Assembly (NCBI GenBank): GCA_024362935.1
Contig: JANCRA010000019.1
Coordinates: 15,186,501-15,250,500, forward strand
DNA length: 64,000 bases
Origin: Setophaga petechia
Lineage: Eukaryota; Chordata; Aves; Passeriformes; Parulidae
Direction of reading: 5' to 3'
The notes beneath the pieces are model-generated. The model worked only from the letters and a program-made list of their open reading frames with translations, was not told where the DNA came from and ran no database searches. Position numbers and translations under genes: made by a program. Below are positions 1-13,800 of the stretch, in pieces. The first letter of the stretch is position 1; each line of letters opens with the position of its first letter.

Positions 1-1800
1 GGGCTATAAGCTGTCCATTCTGAGTCATAAGCAGAATATATGGAAAAGTCAGTGCATTTAAACAAATCACTAAAGGGGAATATTGGGTTTTCATGCCAAG
101 ATTTTGGTAGTGATGGGGTTACAGAAGTGGATTCTTGTGAGAAGCTGTCAGAAGTGTCCCTTGTGTCTGGTGAAGCCAATGCCAGCCATCTCCAAGATGA
201 CCAAAGCTGGGCTTTGCTATCAGCAATGGTGGTAATAATTGGAGGGATAATATATTCAAGAAGAAAAAATAATTATTGTTCAGAAAAAAATTGTAGCCGG
301 AGAAAAGTAGTGACAATATGAGAGAGGAACAGCTCCGCAGACACCAAGGTCAGTGGAGAAGGAGGGGTAGGATGTGCTCTAAGATTCTCCTGCAGCCCAT
401 GGTACAGGCCATGATGAGGCAAGTGTCCTTGTGGAACCCATGCAAATCCACAGAGGAGCAGATATCCACCTGCAGCCCATGGAGGACCTACTGCTGGAGA
501 AGGTGAATGCCTGAAAGAAGGATGTGACCTCATGGGAAGACTGTGCAGCAGCAGGCTCCTAGCCAGACCTGTGGCCCTGTGGAAGGAAGACCCCACACTG
601 GATAAGGTTTTCTGGCAGGACTGTTGACCCTGCAGGGGACACATTGCTATAGCAGCCCAATCCTAAAGGACTGCACGCTGTGGAAAGCACCCATGCTGGA
701 GCAGTTCATGAAGAACCAAGCCCATGGGAAGGACTAACATCGGAGAAGTTTGTGCAGAACTGTCTCTGTTGGGATGGACCTGACAATGGAGCAGGTGAAG
801 ACTGAGACGAGTCCTCCCTTGAGCAGAAAGAAGCAGCAGAGACAACATGTGGTGAACTGACTGTGGCCCCCAATCTCTGTCCCCCTGTGCTATTGCATGG
901 GGTGATGATAAAACTTGGAAGAATGGCTTGTTACAGGAAATGTTGTTTCCTACACTCTTCTTTGGTTACATAATATTCTTAAAAGGAAACATCTCCCTTA
1001 TAGACATCATACAGTGATATAGCAGACACATACCCCTAAAGTGGTGCGTTAAGAACTGACATAAGTGATTTCAGGAAGAACTCTGCTTTTGCAGAGTCTG
1101 TTTATCTAACAAACACATGCAAAGAAAAAAAGGCAGACATAGATGGAGAGAGGGACAAATGGCTCATATACAATCCCTTAGGCACACCTGTAGCTGTGCA
1201 TAATAGCCTGGGTAAGCTGCCTAGCAATGTCATGCTCCATGTCTTTCCTCAAGTCTTCATTTCATTGTGTTGGTTCCTCTCATTTCCTGTTTAGGTTACC
1301 ATCTGTAGTGATAAAACATGCAACTTGTTCATTGTTACCTTCCAGTAGGAGTAAACACTGCCAGACAAGGGTAATGCTTTTGCAGCTAAGGGGCTCCTCT
1401 ATACCAGCAACATTTGGCTTTTTCTTAGATTGTTCTTTATTTTTTCTATTTGCAGCTTTTCTTCATTTTTTTTCCTTCCACTTCCACTTGATGCAGTCAG
1501 TTACTGACTTACCTCACAAATCAGTTGTGGTTTAAATGATGTACATACCTACAAAATTTTCCACACTTGCCTATTCCAATGAATACACGTTTATACATGT
1601 ACGTATATTCCTGGAAAATTAGCAGGTATGAAACACCTCTCAAAACTGATTAATAAAGAAGAATAATCATTGCAACTGAAGAAGAGAGTCTGTGGTTATA
1701 GGCATTATTCTGACAGGACAGATTAGTTGGTTTTTTTCTTTGTAATCAGGGTGATACTTTATTAACGCTTTATACATTTACCTTTTCTTGTCTCTGATAG
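1..1800 (+). other. HNF4G intron upstream of the second zinc-finger exon (partial)
   Basis: The intron's 5' end lies outside the window. About 300-930 is a GC-richer dispersed repeat listed separately. The remainder is AT-rich and unremarkable, ending in a T-rich tract and the tag acceptor at 1798-1800. I looked for the first zinc-finger exon (CAICGDRATGKHYG-type coding) and did not find it here. Confidence 0.7.
300..930. mobile_element. Dispersed repeat with internal imperfect repeats, possibly an old LTR-element fragment
   Basis: This block is GC-richer than its surroundings and built from degenerate copies of a short unit. ctgcagcccatgg occurs at 390 and 470, and variants of gctggagcag followed by aagaac/aaggtg and catgggaaggac recur between 480 and 810. 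I recognise this style of sequence as a common interspersed repeat of bird genomes, and I infer an LTR-retrotransposon (ERVL-like) origin, but I cannot name the family. Short open frames across it look incidental. The left limit could extend toward position 1. Confidence 0.5.
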
Positions 1801-1895
1801 ATTCAACCGACAGTGTATTGTTGACAAGGACAAAAGGAATCAATGCAGATATTGTCGTTTAAAAAAGTGTTTTCGAGCAGGAATGAAAAAGGAAG
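1801..1895 (+). CDS. HNF4G: HNF4G exon: second zinc finger
   Basis: The exon is 95 bp, preceded by a polypyrimidine run ending in tag and followed by gtaatg. The first base completes an Arg codon begun in the upstream exon. It encodes RFNRQC, then [18 protein letters not shown], then RAGMKKE: three of the four zinc-ligand cysteines of finger two and the start of the C-terminal extension. The first ligand cysteine is in the upstream exon. The D-box reads RFNRQC where the HNF4 family usually has RFSRQC, a mild Ser-to-Asn change. The exon ends with the G of an Ala codon. Confidence 0.96.
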
Positions 1896-4800
1896 GTAAT
1901 GGAGAAGTTTATTATTTGATATATAAAGAAAAAGTCCAAATTAGCTTTAAATTTCAAGAAAATTCTAAAAAACTCCAGCAGAATATACCAATGGAAAGTT
2001 GGCTACAATACCTTCATAATGGGAAAGTGCTTTTATATCGAGGTGAAATGAATGTCTACTAACTTTCAAGGGAGTAAGCAGTTCTAGCACTTGGGGCATT
2101 AACAAGTCCATGGATTTAAAGTGAATTTGCAATTGTATAATTCATTAATTCTGGCACCAAAATTCATTGATTTCTACATATTGAGCCATATGCTGGAATA
2201 TCTCAAACAAAGAGATTTTACTTAAAATGTTTACCAAAAGTGAGTAATAAAATCATTGGCTGGCTGGTTTTTCCCCTGCCCTAAGTAATGACAGTGCCAA
2301 TTTACTGGTTCTCCCCTTAAATTTAAATGTATGAAACATTTAAGCCAGAAAAAGGACTGTGAAATTGAGTGAAAAAGTAGTGGGAAGAGTAGTGGTAGCA
2401 GTCTATGGAGTGTCCACATTAATTAATAAAAAAATCTGATTTCCCTAGAGCTTAATATAGGAAAATTGTTACTTAGGATCTCACTGACAGATATGAGAAG
2501 CATGTGTTACAGTGATTCTTCAGGCAGAGTCAAAGGAGCAGATCACCACAAGATCAGAGCAACAGGGAAAGAGGATCAGTGCAAATATTAGAGGGTTTGT
2601 TTTTTTCTTTGGGCTGTTGTTTCAAAGACAGTAATGATGTAGTCGTACAATATGTCCTTATCTGTTTCAAATACACGCTCAAATGTGGTTTGTCACAAGC
2701 TTTGCTACCTTTTTTGTTTGGAGCGTGGTGCATCTGCTTGCAGGCCAGCCTGAAATGTGAATGCTTAGTTCTCTTGTAATGTGGCTATCATTCTTTTTGT
2801 CTGTACAAAGGAAGCTTTTTCTTTATGCTCTTAAGTATCTGTCCTGTAGCAGTACTTTGCTAGTGATCAAGTTATTGGTATGAGGTAAAATGGATTTTTC
2901 TCCTTGAAGCTGCATGGGGATATTCTAAACAGCATTACACAGGTTATGAAATAGGTTTGCCTACTAATGTGGATCTCCTTTAAGACACTTGGGCCTTCTG
3001 GAATTTGAACCATTAAGTCAGTAACATGTTGTATATATGTTATGAATCTGATGTGAACAAAGGGGAACATCTGTGAATATGCAGCAGCCCTAGAAGTTTT
3101 GCAAATAGCAGAACTTTACAGACTTTCAAAACCTGGAATTAAAGAACAGTTTACCTCAGAAGGGACATCTAGAATTCATCTAGTTCAGTTCCCACTTAAA
3201 CCAAGGCTGACATCGAGGTTCAGTCAGGTTACTTGGGAGCCTGTCCAGACAGATTTACACAGTCTGTGGGAGGGGAGATTGAACAACCTCTCACTCTGCA
3301 AGCCCTTCCAGTACTTGACCATCCTCATTGGGAAGGGTTTTTTTTCCTTATAGCTAGTTAGAATATATCTTACTGCAGTTAGGGTAGTGTCCATTGGGTC
3401 TTGTCTTTTCATTATGCATCTGAGAAGAATCTGGCTCCATTTTCTGTATGCTACAGAAATGACGACCCTCACATCCATGTTGCTCTTCTTTTTTCCACGT
3501 AAGCAAAGATGCCAGCACCTTGTGCATCTTGTGGATTACATCTCCATAGGCCTCTGCTGGACATTACCTAGTTTTCCAGCATCTTTCATGTGCTGGGGAG
3601 CCCAAAACAGAGAAATGCTCATTTCCCTCAAGATGCTACTGCAGCCTAGTGCATGGCACAAAATTTTTAAGCCGCTTAACGCTACTCTGCCCTACTCTGA
3701 TCCCACTGTGTCTAAGACTTACAGCATTGCTTTTATTTTTTATAACCTCTCTAGATGATCAGGACATGTCTCAAAGTATATGTACCATCCTTCTCATGGA
3801 GTCTCTATTTAAGGCAATTTTAGTGTGAATTGATAATAAAGCTTTAGCCACATAGTCTAGTCTAATAATCCAAAATTATGTGTATGTAGAAGAAAATTAA
3901 AGCATCCACCTATGGTGGTAATGTGCTCCACTAGTGATTTTCACTAGTGATGTATTGTCAGAATACCTTACTATTTTTGCAAAACTAATCAATGCTGAAT
4001 TTATTTTAATAGACTATGTTTGTTCCAGCATTCTTTTACAAAAGGTTATATTTTTTCTTTCCTGTCTACAACATACTGTGTGTTTATCACCACATAAGAT
4101 TTCTTCCTGTGACCTTAATAGAAGGCCCATCAGTGAGTGTACTAACAGCAAAAAAGTTAGTGCACCTCTGGAATAAACTGTGTGCATTGTTCGGAAAAAT
4201 CCTGAACCTACTCAGTGCACAGAGGGTTTTTTTGGGTTTTTTATAATTAAAACCTCTTGTACTACTCCTTAACTCTGTAACGCAGATTGTTTCCCACAAT
4301 ATAGCAAACGTATCTTTGGGAATAAGGCTACTACTCTTAAACTACAATGAAGTTCCTCATGCAATAGAAAGATTTCCATTGGCACAACTATTTTTTCCCC
4401 TTTTTCATTTTACTTGGCCTAATCTTGGACATGATCTAGGTTTTAGAAGGATCTGACTGTCAGGTTTTATTTTTTTTTTTCTTCCTTTAGTTTAAAAGCA
4501 TACTTTCTTGCTTTATAAACCTTACATGTGCCAATTACAGATTCTCTATCCAAAGCTCTTTCAAATGCCTGTTTTTGGACTCCATGAGATAAAACTTACT
4601 GAATTTACTGTCCTAAAACTTTTTTGGTGTGCTGGTTTTTGAATTGTTTTTTTTTTTTCCCTGTAACTTAGTTAATATTCCATAAACTGGCTAGGAATGC
4701 AATGTCATTGAGGAGGAACATGAGATTTAAGTTTCAAAATTATTTTACTAGTGGATTAAACTCATGATTCATTCCTGTTTCATTGTTTCCTACAGCAGAG

Positions 4801-7800
4801 CATGAGTAGGACATTCATACTTCCTCTGAGAGATATTTTTTCAGTGGTGATGCTGTACCACTTGACCTGTTTGGCAGTCTGGAAATATCCATTTCTGCTG
4901 TTATCATAATCATAAAGACTGACTTATTAAATTGGTTGAAATTGAGACCATGTGTTCAAGTTCAAAGGAAGAAAGAGGTTTTACTGTAATTAAGCTAGTG
5001 ACAGAAGTGCAGCTGATTCAGTGCCTATCTGCAATTAGTTATAGGTGCTTTTTACAGGCAAGTAGTGTTCCAATAGAGACTGTAAACATGTATTATCATC
5101 CTTCCTCATCACTCAGAGCTAAATGCAAATCATCTTCTTTGAATGTCATACCTTTCAGTTCTTAGAGTTATCTTCTGGAATCTAGTAAAGTTCTGAAATT
5201 ATTCTTTGTGTCAGTGTCTACAAGTCAATAAATGAGATGATTATTCTTTTCCAGCTGTACAAAATGAACGGGACAGGATAAGTACAAGAAGAAACACTTT
5301 TGATGGCTGCAACAGTCCCTCTATTAGCACATTGTCACAAGCTGAGACACTCTCCCGCCAGGTACTGAGATCTATCACAAAATTGTTTAGTGACATTATG
5401 ACCACTTTTACTAAAATTAAATATTTCTCAATTTGTTATTGTATCAAAAATAATTATTGAGATTACTTTTTTCCTACTTCCAAAATGCACACAACTTCCT
5501 CTTCTCAATGGAAGAATGAGTAATAGAATACATTCTTGAAGCATAGTCAATAAAAAAATTCTACTTTGTCCAGAACAATATGTCTTAGGCACCTTTCTTA
5601 ATAAAGGTTTATGGTTCTTTCTGCTTTTAAATCAGTTGCTGTCTTAGGCAGCTGGTGGCATCTATCTATCCTTGAAGCAGGCTTTCCCATGAAACATAGG
5701 GAAAAATTTGTCCAAAGCCATTACATTCAAAGGGGTGTGGACACTAATTTCCTTACATTCTTTTGAAAATCCTATTTTTAATATCCTTAGACATTATAAA
5801 TAAGGCAAACAGAAGTGTTCCAACTGCAGAGTCTATTCACATCTCCCTTTTAAATTTTCTTTGCCTCATCTGAACTTCATTTTCTCTTTTTCTTTTTTTT
5901 TTCCTATCGAATCAATTGCTGAATGGAACAGTCTCCAGTCTTTTTCTGCACCTCATATAAATCATGGTCATTGATTCTGCATTCTTGCACCTCTTACTAA
6001 CTTGCTTAGAATTTAAATGCCACCTTTATGATTTCATGCTGACTGATTTATACATCCCCAAATGTTTTGTAATCTCATCCTTTATAAGCATCTCTCTTAG
6101 GCTGGAACTGCCTGTAGAGAATTGATGCAGGAATTACTGGGTTATAGTCTTTGGCACATATTGCATGTCCAGGCAGACTAGATGAATATAATGTACCTTC
6201 CTACCTTTCCTACCTATACAGTATGAAAAATATATCTATATTTATCTCCTTCATAATTTTTGAACTTGCTTATTGTGCTTTTTTTATAATACTCCTTAAT
6301 CATTTCCAACTGGTATTTGCAATTCAGGAATAAGAACTGTCTTGAACAGAATCACATCCTCAGCTGTTTATAGCACAAAGTTTTTTTCAAACAGTAGATT
6401 CTTTGCCTAAAACATCTCCTTGTGTATACACATATTTATTGTACTTACTATTTGTTAGGTTTTACTAGAACAGAATTGCTTCCACGATGTCAAGCATATA
6501 TGAAGATACAGTCCTGACCTCAAAGTCCAAGAGACTTCATTAGCATGATGGAAAAGCAAAGAAGTCCTAAAAGTACTTCTTTTTCCCTCAATTGAATAGG
6601 TCTGTAAGATGAGTTCAGTCCTGAGAAGAGACTTAGAGGAGATGGTAGTGTCCCAAATGATTATCCAAGTATTTCAGCTGTGAAATGAGGAAGATGGTGG
6701 CATTCATCTCTTTTGAAATGTTCATATTAAATAAGGAAAAATAGATATTTTCATCCCTTTTGAAGTGTTCATTATAAATAGGAAAAATTGGTAATTTTGT
6801 TCCTTAAGATCCCTTATAGGGGCGAATTGTCTAAGTACAATTTTTCTCATACACACCTGGAAGAGGCTTCTAGGATTATGTAAATATGAAAAGGGCATGA
6901 TGGACTCTCATATGAGTAAAGGTATCTGTCCCTGAAGGTTTACAGAACAACTGGGATACAGTGTTGTATTTTCATGTTCATAAACTCATTAATGGGTACA
7001 AGTTACACTGGGAAAGATTTCACCTCAATATAAAAAAGAAATTTTTTACAGTCAGAACAAGGAATTACTGGAGCAACCTTTCCAGGGATGTGGTGGAGTC
7101 CTTATCACTGAAGATTTTCAAGATGCAATTGGACAGGGTGTTAGATGATATTGATGATTCCTTTCCCATAAAAGATTGGATTAGATAATCTTTCAGGGTC
7201 CCTCCTAACCTGTGCTAATTTACGATTCTGTCAAGTCAGTGAGTCCTGTGCTGTACCCCATAAATGAAAGGTTAAAGCAATAGAGAAATAGAAATTGAAA
7301 GGTTCATATCTTCATATCCTTGTCAAGACATACAATCCTGGATGTTCATAATGAACTCCATGGGAGTCATCCCATGAATCCCCCAGCAGAAGTTCACCAA
7401 TTAATTTCAGCATGGAGACTGTAGTTTGCAATGTAAGATGTAATTTATAAAAATGCACAGCTTTAAATAAATATATTAAGGGAAGGACAATGTAGTAACT
7501 TCATGAGTCAGTATGTCTAACAGTTAAAAAATCTACCTCTTCTTTGCCTTCTTGTATTATCTTCTAGTTGCTGCATGGTTAGTATCATTTTCAGGTAGAT
7601 CAGAGTGTGACCTACTATCAGAAATCTCTTCTTTGAATCATGATCAAGACCCCTTTTACTCTTCTGGAAAAAAATGAAATGTATTGAATTTCTTTACTGT
7701 CTTTCTGTACTGAAGGTTTTCTAGACTGAATCGCTCTGGTAGCTCTCACCTGAATGAATATCAGTATTTTCAGCCTCATTTTTGTAGAGGAGATGCCAGA

Positions 7801-10800
7801 AATGGATTCATGATTATAGCATGGATTTCACACCTTCTCTGTCTACAAAGAGACAATACCTCTAACCTTTTTCCTACATGATAGCCTTTGAATTATGTGT
7901 CTGAGGAATTTTTCACCTGCCTAGCTGCTGTATTTCCCTGAGAGCTAATGTTCAACTGGTTAACTGACATAAATATCTAAGCTGTTTTCACTGTTTTATG
8001 CTGCTGAATTATGTAGGAAGCACAGAGCTTTAGTTCAGAAGCACAACTCCTTTTGGCTACCAAGGATAAGGGATTTCACTACAGATCCCACTGTGGGGTT
8101 TAACATGGGTGTATGAATGAAGGGAACTGGTAGGAGTAAAACTAAATACTTTCCACCATCCTGAAAAGTGTAGGAATGTGATAGTGGAAGACCAAACAAT
8201 TAATTTCTTTTCCTCAGGAAGATAATTATGCTACATAATTCCCTGAATATGCTTTCAATAATAAAACATTAAGGGAAAGTCAGTTTTACAGGCCTTGTAC
8301 AGTGATCTTTTTATTTTTTTTTTCTTTGTCTTTTATCTCTTTTCCTTTTTTCTCTTTTTTTTCTCTTTTTTTCTCTTTTTTTCTCTTTTTCTTTTTCTCT
8401 TTCTTCTTCTTTTTCTTTTTCTCTTTCTTTTTCTTTTTTCCTTCCCTTGTATGACAGCAACTATAAACTGGCCTTACCTTCTCATACTTGCCTTTATCTT
8501 TATCTGGCTTTCCTGCCTGGCTCAAGAGAAAGCCTGGCTTTGTTCCTTTCCTTGAAAAGTCATTAAGAATTTCAGGAATTGGCTCAGTAGAAGTGCCCAG
8601 CTTCAGGCCCAGAAAGATATTGCTCTCTTGCCATTTCACAGAACACTGTTCCCTGCAGGTGGTCTAATGCACACTCATATCCTTTCCAGTTCCTCTGAAA
8701 CATCTCAGACCTCTGCCTATACCACTACTTCATCATTACAAACCATTCTCCTCCAGGCACTAAAACCCTCCTTTTTTACCTTCTAAAGTTAATGATACTT
8801 GTCTTTACACTAGAAGAACGTACTATCCCTTTATCATTCTCTTTGTCTTATTATCTCTGTCCCTTAATATTACTATGTGCCACTATGAGCTCTTCTTTTT
8901 TTTTTCTGAAATGAAGTAAATGTCAACCATTTTAAAGAAAAAAAAAACCCAAAACACCTCTCTTCTACAAATGAAAAGAGCTCTATATTTTTAAAAATAG
9001 TATTGTGGAATGAGAAGATATTGTACCATGATATGATTAATTAAAGTTTTAGCATATTGCAATGCAAACTGGTAATAATGAGAAAGAAAAATTTATCATT
9101 TACGTGCAAGGTAATGGTCCATATGGTCAAGGAATTTCTCAAGAGTATCTGTGATTACTGCTGTGATTTTTTTTCTTACATATGCTATTAACCAGTGAAA
9201 ATAAAATTATATGAAATTTAACATCATTCATTTTTTCTCTCTTAATGGCCAGATCTCAGTTTCCAGTCCTGGTGCTAGCACTGATATAAATGTTAAGAAA
9301 ATTGCTGGTGTTAGTGATGTCTGTGAATCTATGAAGCAACAACTTTTGGTCCTGGTGGAATGGGCTAAATATATTCCAGGCTTCTGTGAGCTACCACTCG
9401 ATGACCAGGTATGAGAGGAGACCAAAGAGAAAACTCTAATTACTGCTCTGTTATGCCTGTGGTATTTAAATGTCAGGATGAACCACTCATTCTTTCTTTT
9501 GTCTGAAAAAATAGAGCTGAGTACTAGACCCTCTTAATTTATTTTATTTAAGTTGTGAAGTAACACCACCACGACAAAAAAGACATGAGCAAAAAGAAGC
9601 AGCAAAGCAGCATGGCTTTAAGTGTTTTGTTCTTTTTTTAGTGTTTTGGAAGCAGAACATTTTCCAACCTTAAAAAGTATTTCTTTCATGTTCACCTTTC
9701 ATTATAATATGGCATAAGACACCATGTTATTTAATATGAAGCAAGACTTCTCTACTTGCAAAAACCAAAATTGATTAGAATCTCAAACAAATTCCAAACA
9801 TACTGATATCAATCCATAGCAAATAATCTTTCATACAATACAGTGTACTAAAATTATATTGTATATAATAAATGTAAGGAAAAAAAGCACCAAAGATTGA
9901 AAATTCATAAGAATTTTTATGATAGAGGTCTGATCTAAAATCATATTTGTAATATATTCTAATACATCACTGGCTTTTAGAGTAGGTTGTGCTGGCAAAC
10001 CCAGAACCAGAATCTCTACATTGTGGGGATCAGTTCTCTGACAAGCAGCCTCAGAAGGACATTAATTCATTGCTTGGGATCTCTTGATTCCACATCAAAA
10101 TCTGATTCATCTTAAAATCACTCTGTGAACTGGAATTGTACAAATCCTTCTTTTTGCTTCTTCAGTCTCTCAGTTTTTTAACAAAATTCTGCAAGTGTTA
10201 GGTCATCCTTGGTTTGAACCAAGTCATTCCCCCTTGTATCATTCCTCAGGAATATGGGTTTGTTTCAGGCCACAGGAAACTCCCAAAAAAGAAGTTAAAT
10301 GATGTCTTTGCAGACCCACAGATCACATATATTCACAAGATCAGCATACTCGAATAAGTTTAAACTGTTCATGTGAAAAAGAATTTCAAATGTCATTGCT
10401 ACACAAGGGCAACAAAAGCAAGCAAAAAAATTGCTGCTTTTGTTTTTAAGACAACATGAAGAAAAAGAGGAGGTGTCAAATATCCTTAAAATGTTCCTAT
10501 CTGCATTTGAAAAAATGAAATATCAGCTTAGAATGATAGGTTGAAAATGCCCCTGCTGTGCTTGAAGAGTACATGTTGGGAAATACTCTGAAACCTTAAG
10601 TACCTTAGAAAAGTAGGGACCAAGATGTTGAGAGATAAAATGAATGCCAGTTTTTCATTTTTTGATAGCCAGTTTCTAAGGGGCATTGTGCATTCAGTTA
10701 TGAAATAAGCCATCTGGTATTGAAAAAATAATTTCTAATCTGGGAGTCAGCCTGATTCACAAGCCACAGAGGAGACCAAAGCAGCTGAGGTAACTCTACT

Positions 10801-13800
10801 GAGAACCTGAGGTCTTAACACATAAATATTACCCAGGTACAGTGTACCTTTATATCTCTCCTAAAATGACTGGCTTGGATTAGAATGACTTGTCAAGAGA
10901 TGAGTTCTTTTAGAAAATAAAGGCCATTGCTGAAATTTCAAGCAGACATTAAAACTTGAGGAAAGTAAATAGGTGACTAAGAGTAAACTAGTAAACACAA
11001 GTTCCTTCCTAGCACAAATTGGGATTCCTCTTTGTGGACAATAGTGGCTCTGTTAGCATATCTGGCTTTGTTGGGAAAAAGTTCTTTTAAGTGCCACATA
11101 AATTTTTGGTTCAAGAGAAAAATGAAACACTGATAGAACCAAATTTACTGTGACAGTTCATTATAGCCCAGTGGAGTTTTTAGTGTCAACTTAAAATGCC
11201 AGAGAAAATTTTGTCAAGGGAATTCACACTAGGAAATACATGCAGGTAGTATATTTATTGAGAAGTATTTTGCAGAACCTGATATTTAAAATCTAGACAG
11301 AATCTAGATATGACAGAGAATGACAGTTTAATTAGAAAGTGCTGTTTTGATGGTGTTCAGATTTTTACATTCACTTCACCTTTTACATCGGAATCTTAGT
11401 CTTCAACATGTACCTAACACACAGTTAGGTGTGTTCTTTTCTTTTACTCTTGTTGAAACTTACTGCTTTATCATCTAATGAGTCTGCTGTTTTTTTTTCA
11501 TGAGGTTGCCCTGCTAAGAGCACATGCTGGGGAGCACCTGTTGCTTGGAGCAGCAAAACGGTCCATGGCATATAAGGACATTTTACTTTTAGGTAAATAT
11601 TGGTTTTGTTTTACTTACTGATGATGATGTTATAGTACATTAGCAACGATGTAGTCACTTAAGTGGAACAACTGTTCTGGCACAATCAAAGCAATGCATT
11701 CTGTAAATGCTAAATAGCTATTAATGACATAATGTCACGTGCCTGTTCTAGCAAAAGCAGGTGGATGGTTTCATGTAAGTTAATACAGGTAAAGGTGTAT
11801 TGGAAAGCAGAAACTACAATTTAAGGGAGTTCCCTGGCAATTGACTCCTTACGTTACCATCCTTTCGACACCTTTTCCCATAAAAAAAATTGGAACAAAA
11901 TAACAGCACAAAGGTAAAAACCCCTTTGCTTAGGAAAGGAGTAGCCAGCCTGTGGCATATGTACTATTTTCAGTCTTCATGAAAACCATTTATCTGGAGC
12001 TTTCTCAGGAGTCCTTCAGACTCAGAGAAGACTCTACTGGCTAAAATATTAGATAGCATGTTACCTGCAACTCACTTTCCCAAGACCCCTCTCACTTCTT
12101 CCTCAATAGTCCCCATATGGCCACCACGTAAACATCATTCCTGCTGTCCCTGCCGCGCGGCAGATGGGTGCACCCACGGCACCGTGCTGAGGCACCTCTG
12201 CAGGAGTGTATTCTTGGTCAACTGAGATGGCTCCTACAGAGGGTTATATTAAGGGAACACGGCTGTCAGGGAAGAGCATGTTGTCACTGATGGAAGCATG
12301 TTCATGCAACGGAGAGGCCCAGTTATAAGATGAGATGTGTGCTGGTGTGGAGAGTGATGTGATGAGGCATTTGTTAGCCTTGTTTGACACAGTGGTCTGC
12401 CAGTCTGAAGTGCACTTTGCCAAAAAGGGTCTCATTAGACATGGTCGGCATTGGGGCTGTTGGTTGTCTTGGACAGGATATTTGAATTGAGGCAGGGCTA
12501 TATGGAATACAGACTCAGACTTGTCTCTTCACTGGTGGTGTGGTACAAGGACATTTTCTACTACTTGTTTTCCTTCCTCTTTGGGTCTGCCTTTTCATAG
12601 CTCTAAATTAGCTTGAATTTATTTTTACCCACATTAAAAGGACAAGAAAGACTTGGTCTGTAGGTATTTCTCTCACCATCAATCCTTTCAAGTTAAAAGC
12701 TGTACAAATGGCTTTCTTAAGGTAGTAATTTCCCTAGATACAGTTTCACTAATAAAACTAACAGAAACAGGGAAAACTAAATTTGCAATTTTATTTGGAT
12801 TAGTAATAAGTTAAATAGGAAAACAATTATAAAATAATAGTAAGAAAACTATATATCATGAGCATCAGCAGATACACCAAAAGAAGAAGCAATTTGAGGC
12901 TTCAAGGCTTATTTTTGATACTTGGAGGCAGGTATCTGTTTTATGAGTCATTTTGACATGGAACGCTTGTGATATAGTTATCAGTTCTCCTTTCAAAAAC
13001 TGCATGGTGGCTTCTGAAAGCTCCATGGTATTCCTGGTGTTCTTCAGAAGGTGAATTAAGATGGGATAGTGGAGACCTCCAAAATATATATTTTAAAAAA
13101 ACAACCCAAAACCCAAAATAGTCTAGGTAAAATTATTTCTTAACTGAAAATTTTACAGTGCTACTAAATTTTATTAGGAACAACAGAAGCATCCATTAGA
13201 AAGTTTTCCAGTGTCTCCTCTTTTCTATTGCAAATTCTTGTCATTCAGCTTGGGATATATTATTTTAATCAGGGAAGAATACATTTTAAGAGCAATATAT
13301 TAGTATATTTATCTGTTATTTGAACATAAATTGCTTCATAATTGTAAATTCAAATACCAACCTTGGTCCTGTGGACTAATCAGTAACTGCATGTTGGTGT
13401 ACTTATATGTACAGATTATTTACTAGGTGACAGCTATAATTTGAACATATACTCTGTTTGCAATGAAATGTTGTGTATGATGAAGGAGAGAGTTACTACT
13501 TTAAAAAATTAACTTGATCAAGCAATATGAAATGTACTTTTGAAAATTGACTTAATCTAGTACGTTACATCAAAATGTTTCTATTAATTCGTATGTTGAT
13601 ATTCTTTCTCTCTAAGGCAACAATTACATAATCCATCGCAACAGCACTGAAATGGAGATCTGCCGAGTGGCAAATCGGATTCTGGATGAATTAGTTCGTC
13701 CCTTCCAGGAAATTCAAATAGATGACAATGAATATGCTTGCTTGAAAGCAATTGTGTTTTTTGATCCAGGTATTTTTACAAAAATATCTTTCAGTTGTTT

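Larger units (their letters stand above)
5362..9252 (+). other. HNF4G intron (hinge to ligand-binding domain)
   Basis: The intron is 3,891 bp, with donor gtactg and acceptor ggccag. It holds a sense CR1 fragment at about 6940-7232 and a polypyrimidine tract at 8336-8448. The other parts are AT-rich with no recognisable coding or RNA gene. Confidence 0.8.

Noticed and set aside
40..321. 93-codon open frame with a hydrophobic stretch
   Set aside because: It lies in an HNF4G intron next to a repeat, has no recognisable domain, and its hydrophobic run is short.
8286..8639. 117-codon minus-strand Lys-rich open frame
   Set aside because: Caused by the intronic polypyrimidine tract.
9211..9414. 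Separate 67-codon gene
   Set aside because: It is HNF4G exon 9253-9408 with intronic ends attached.
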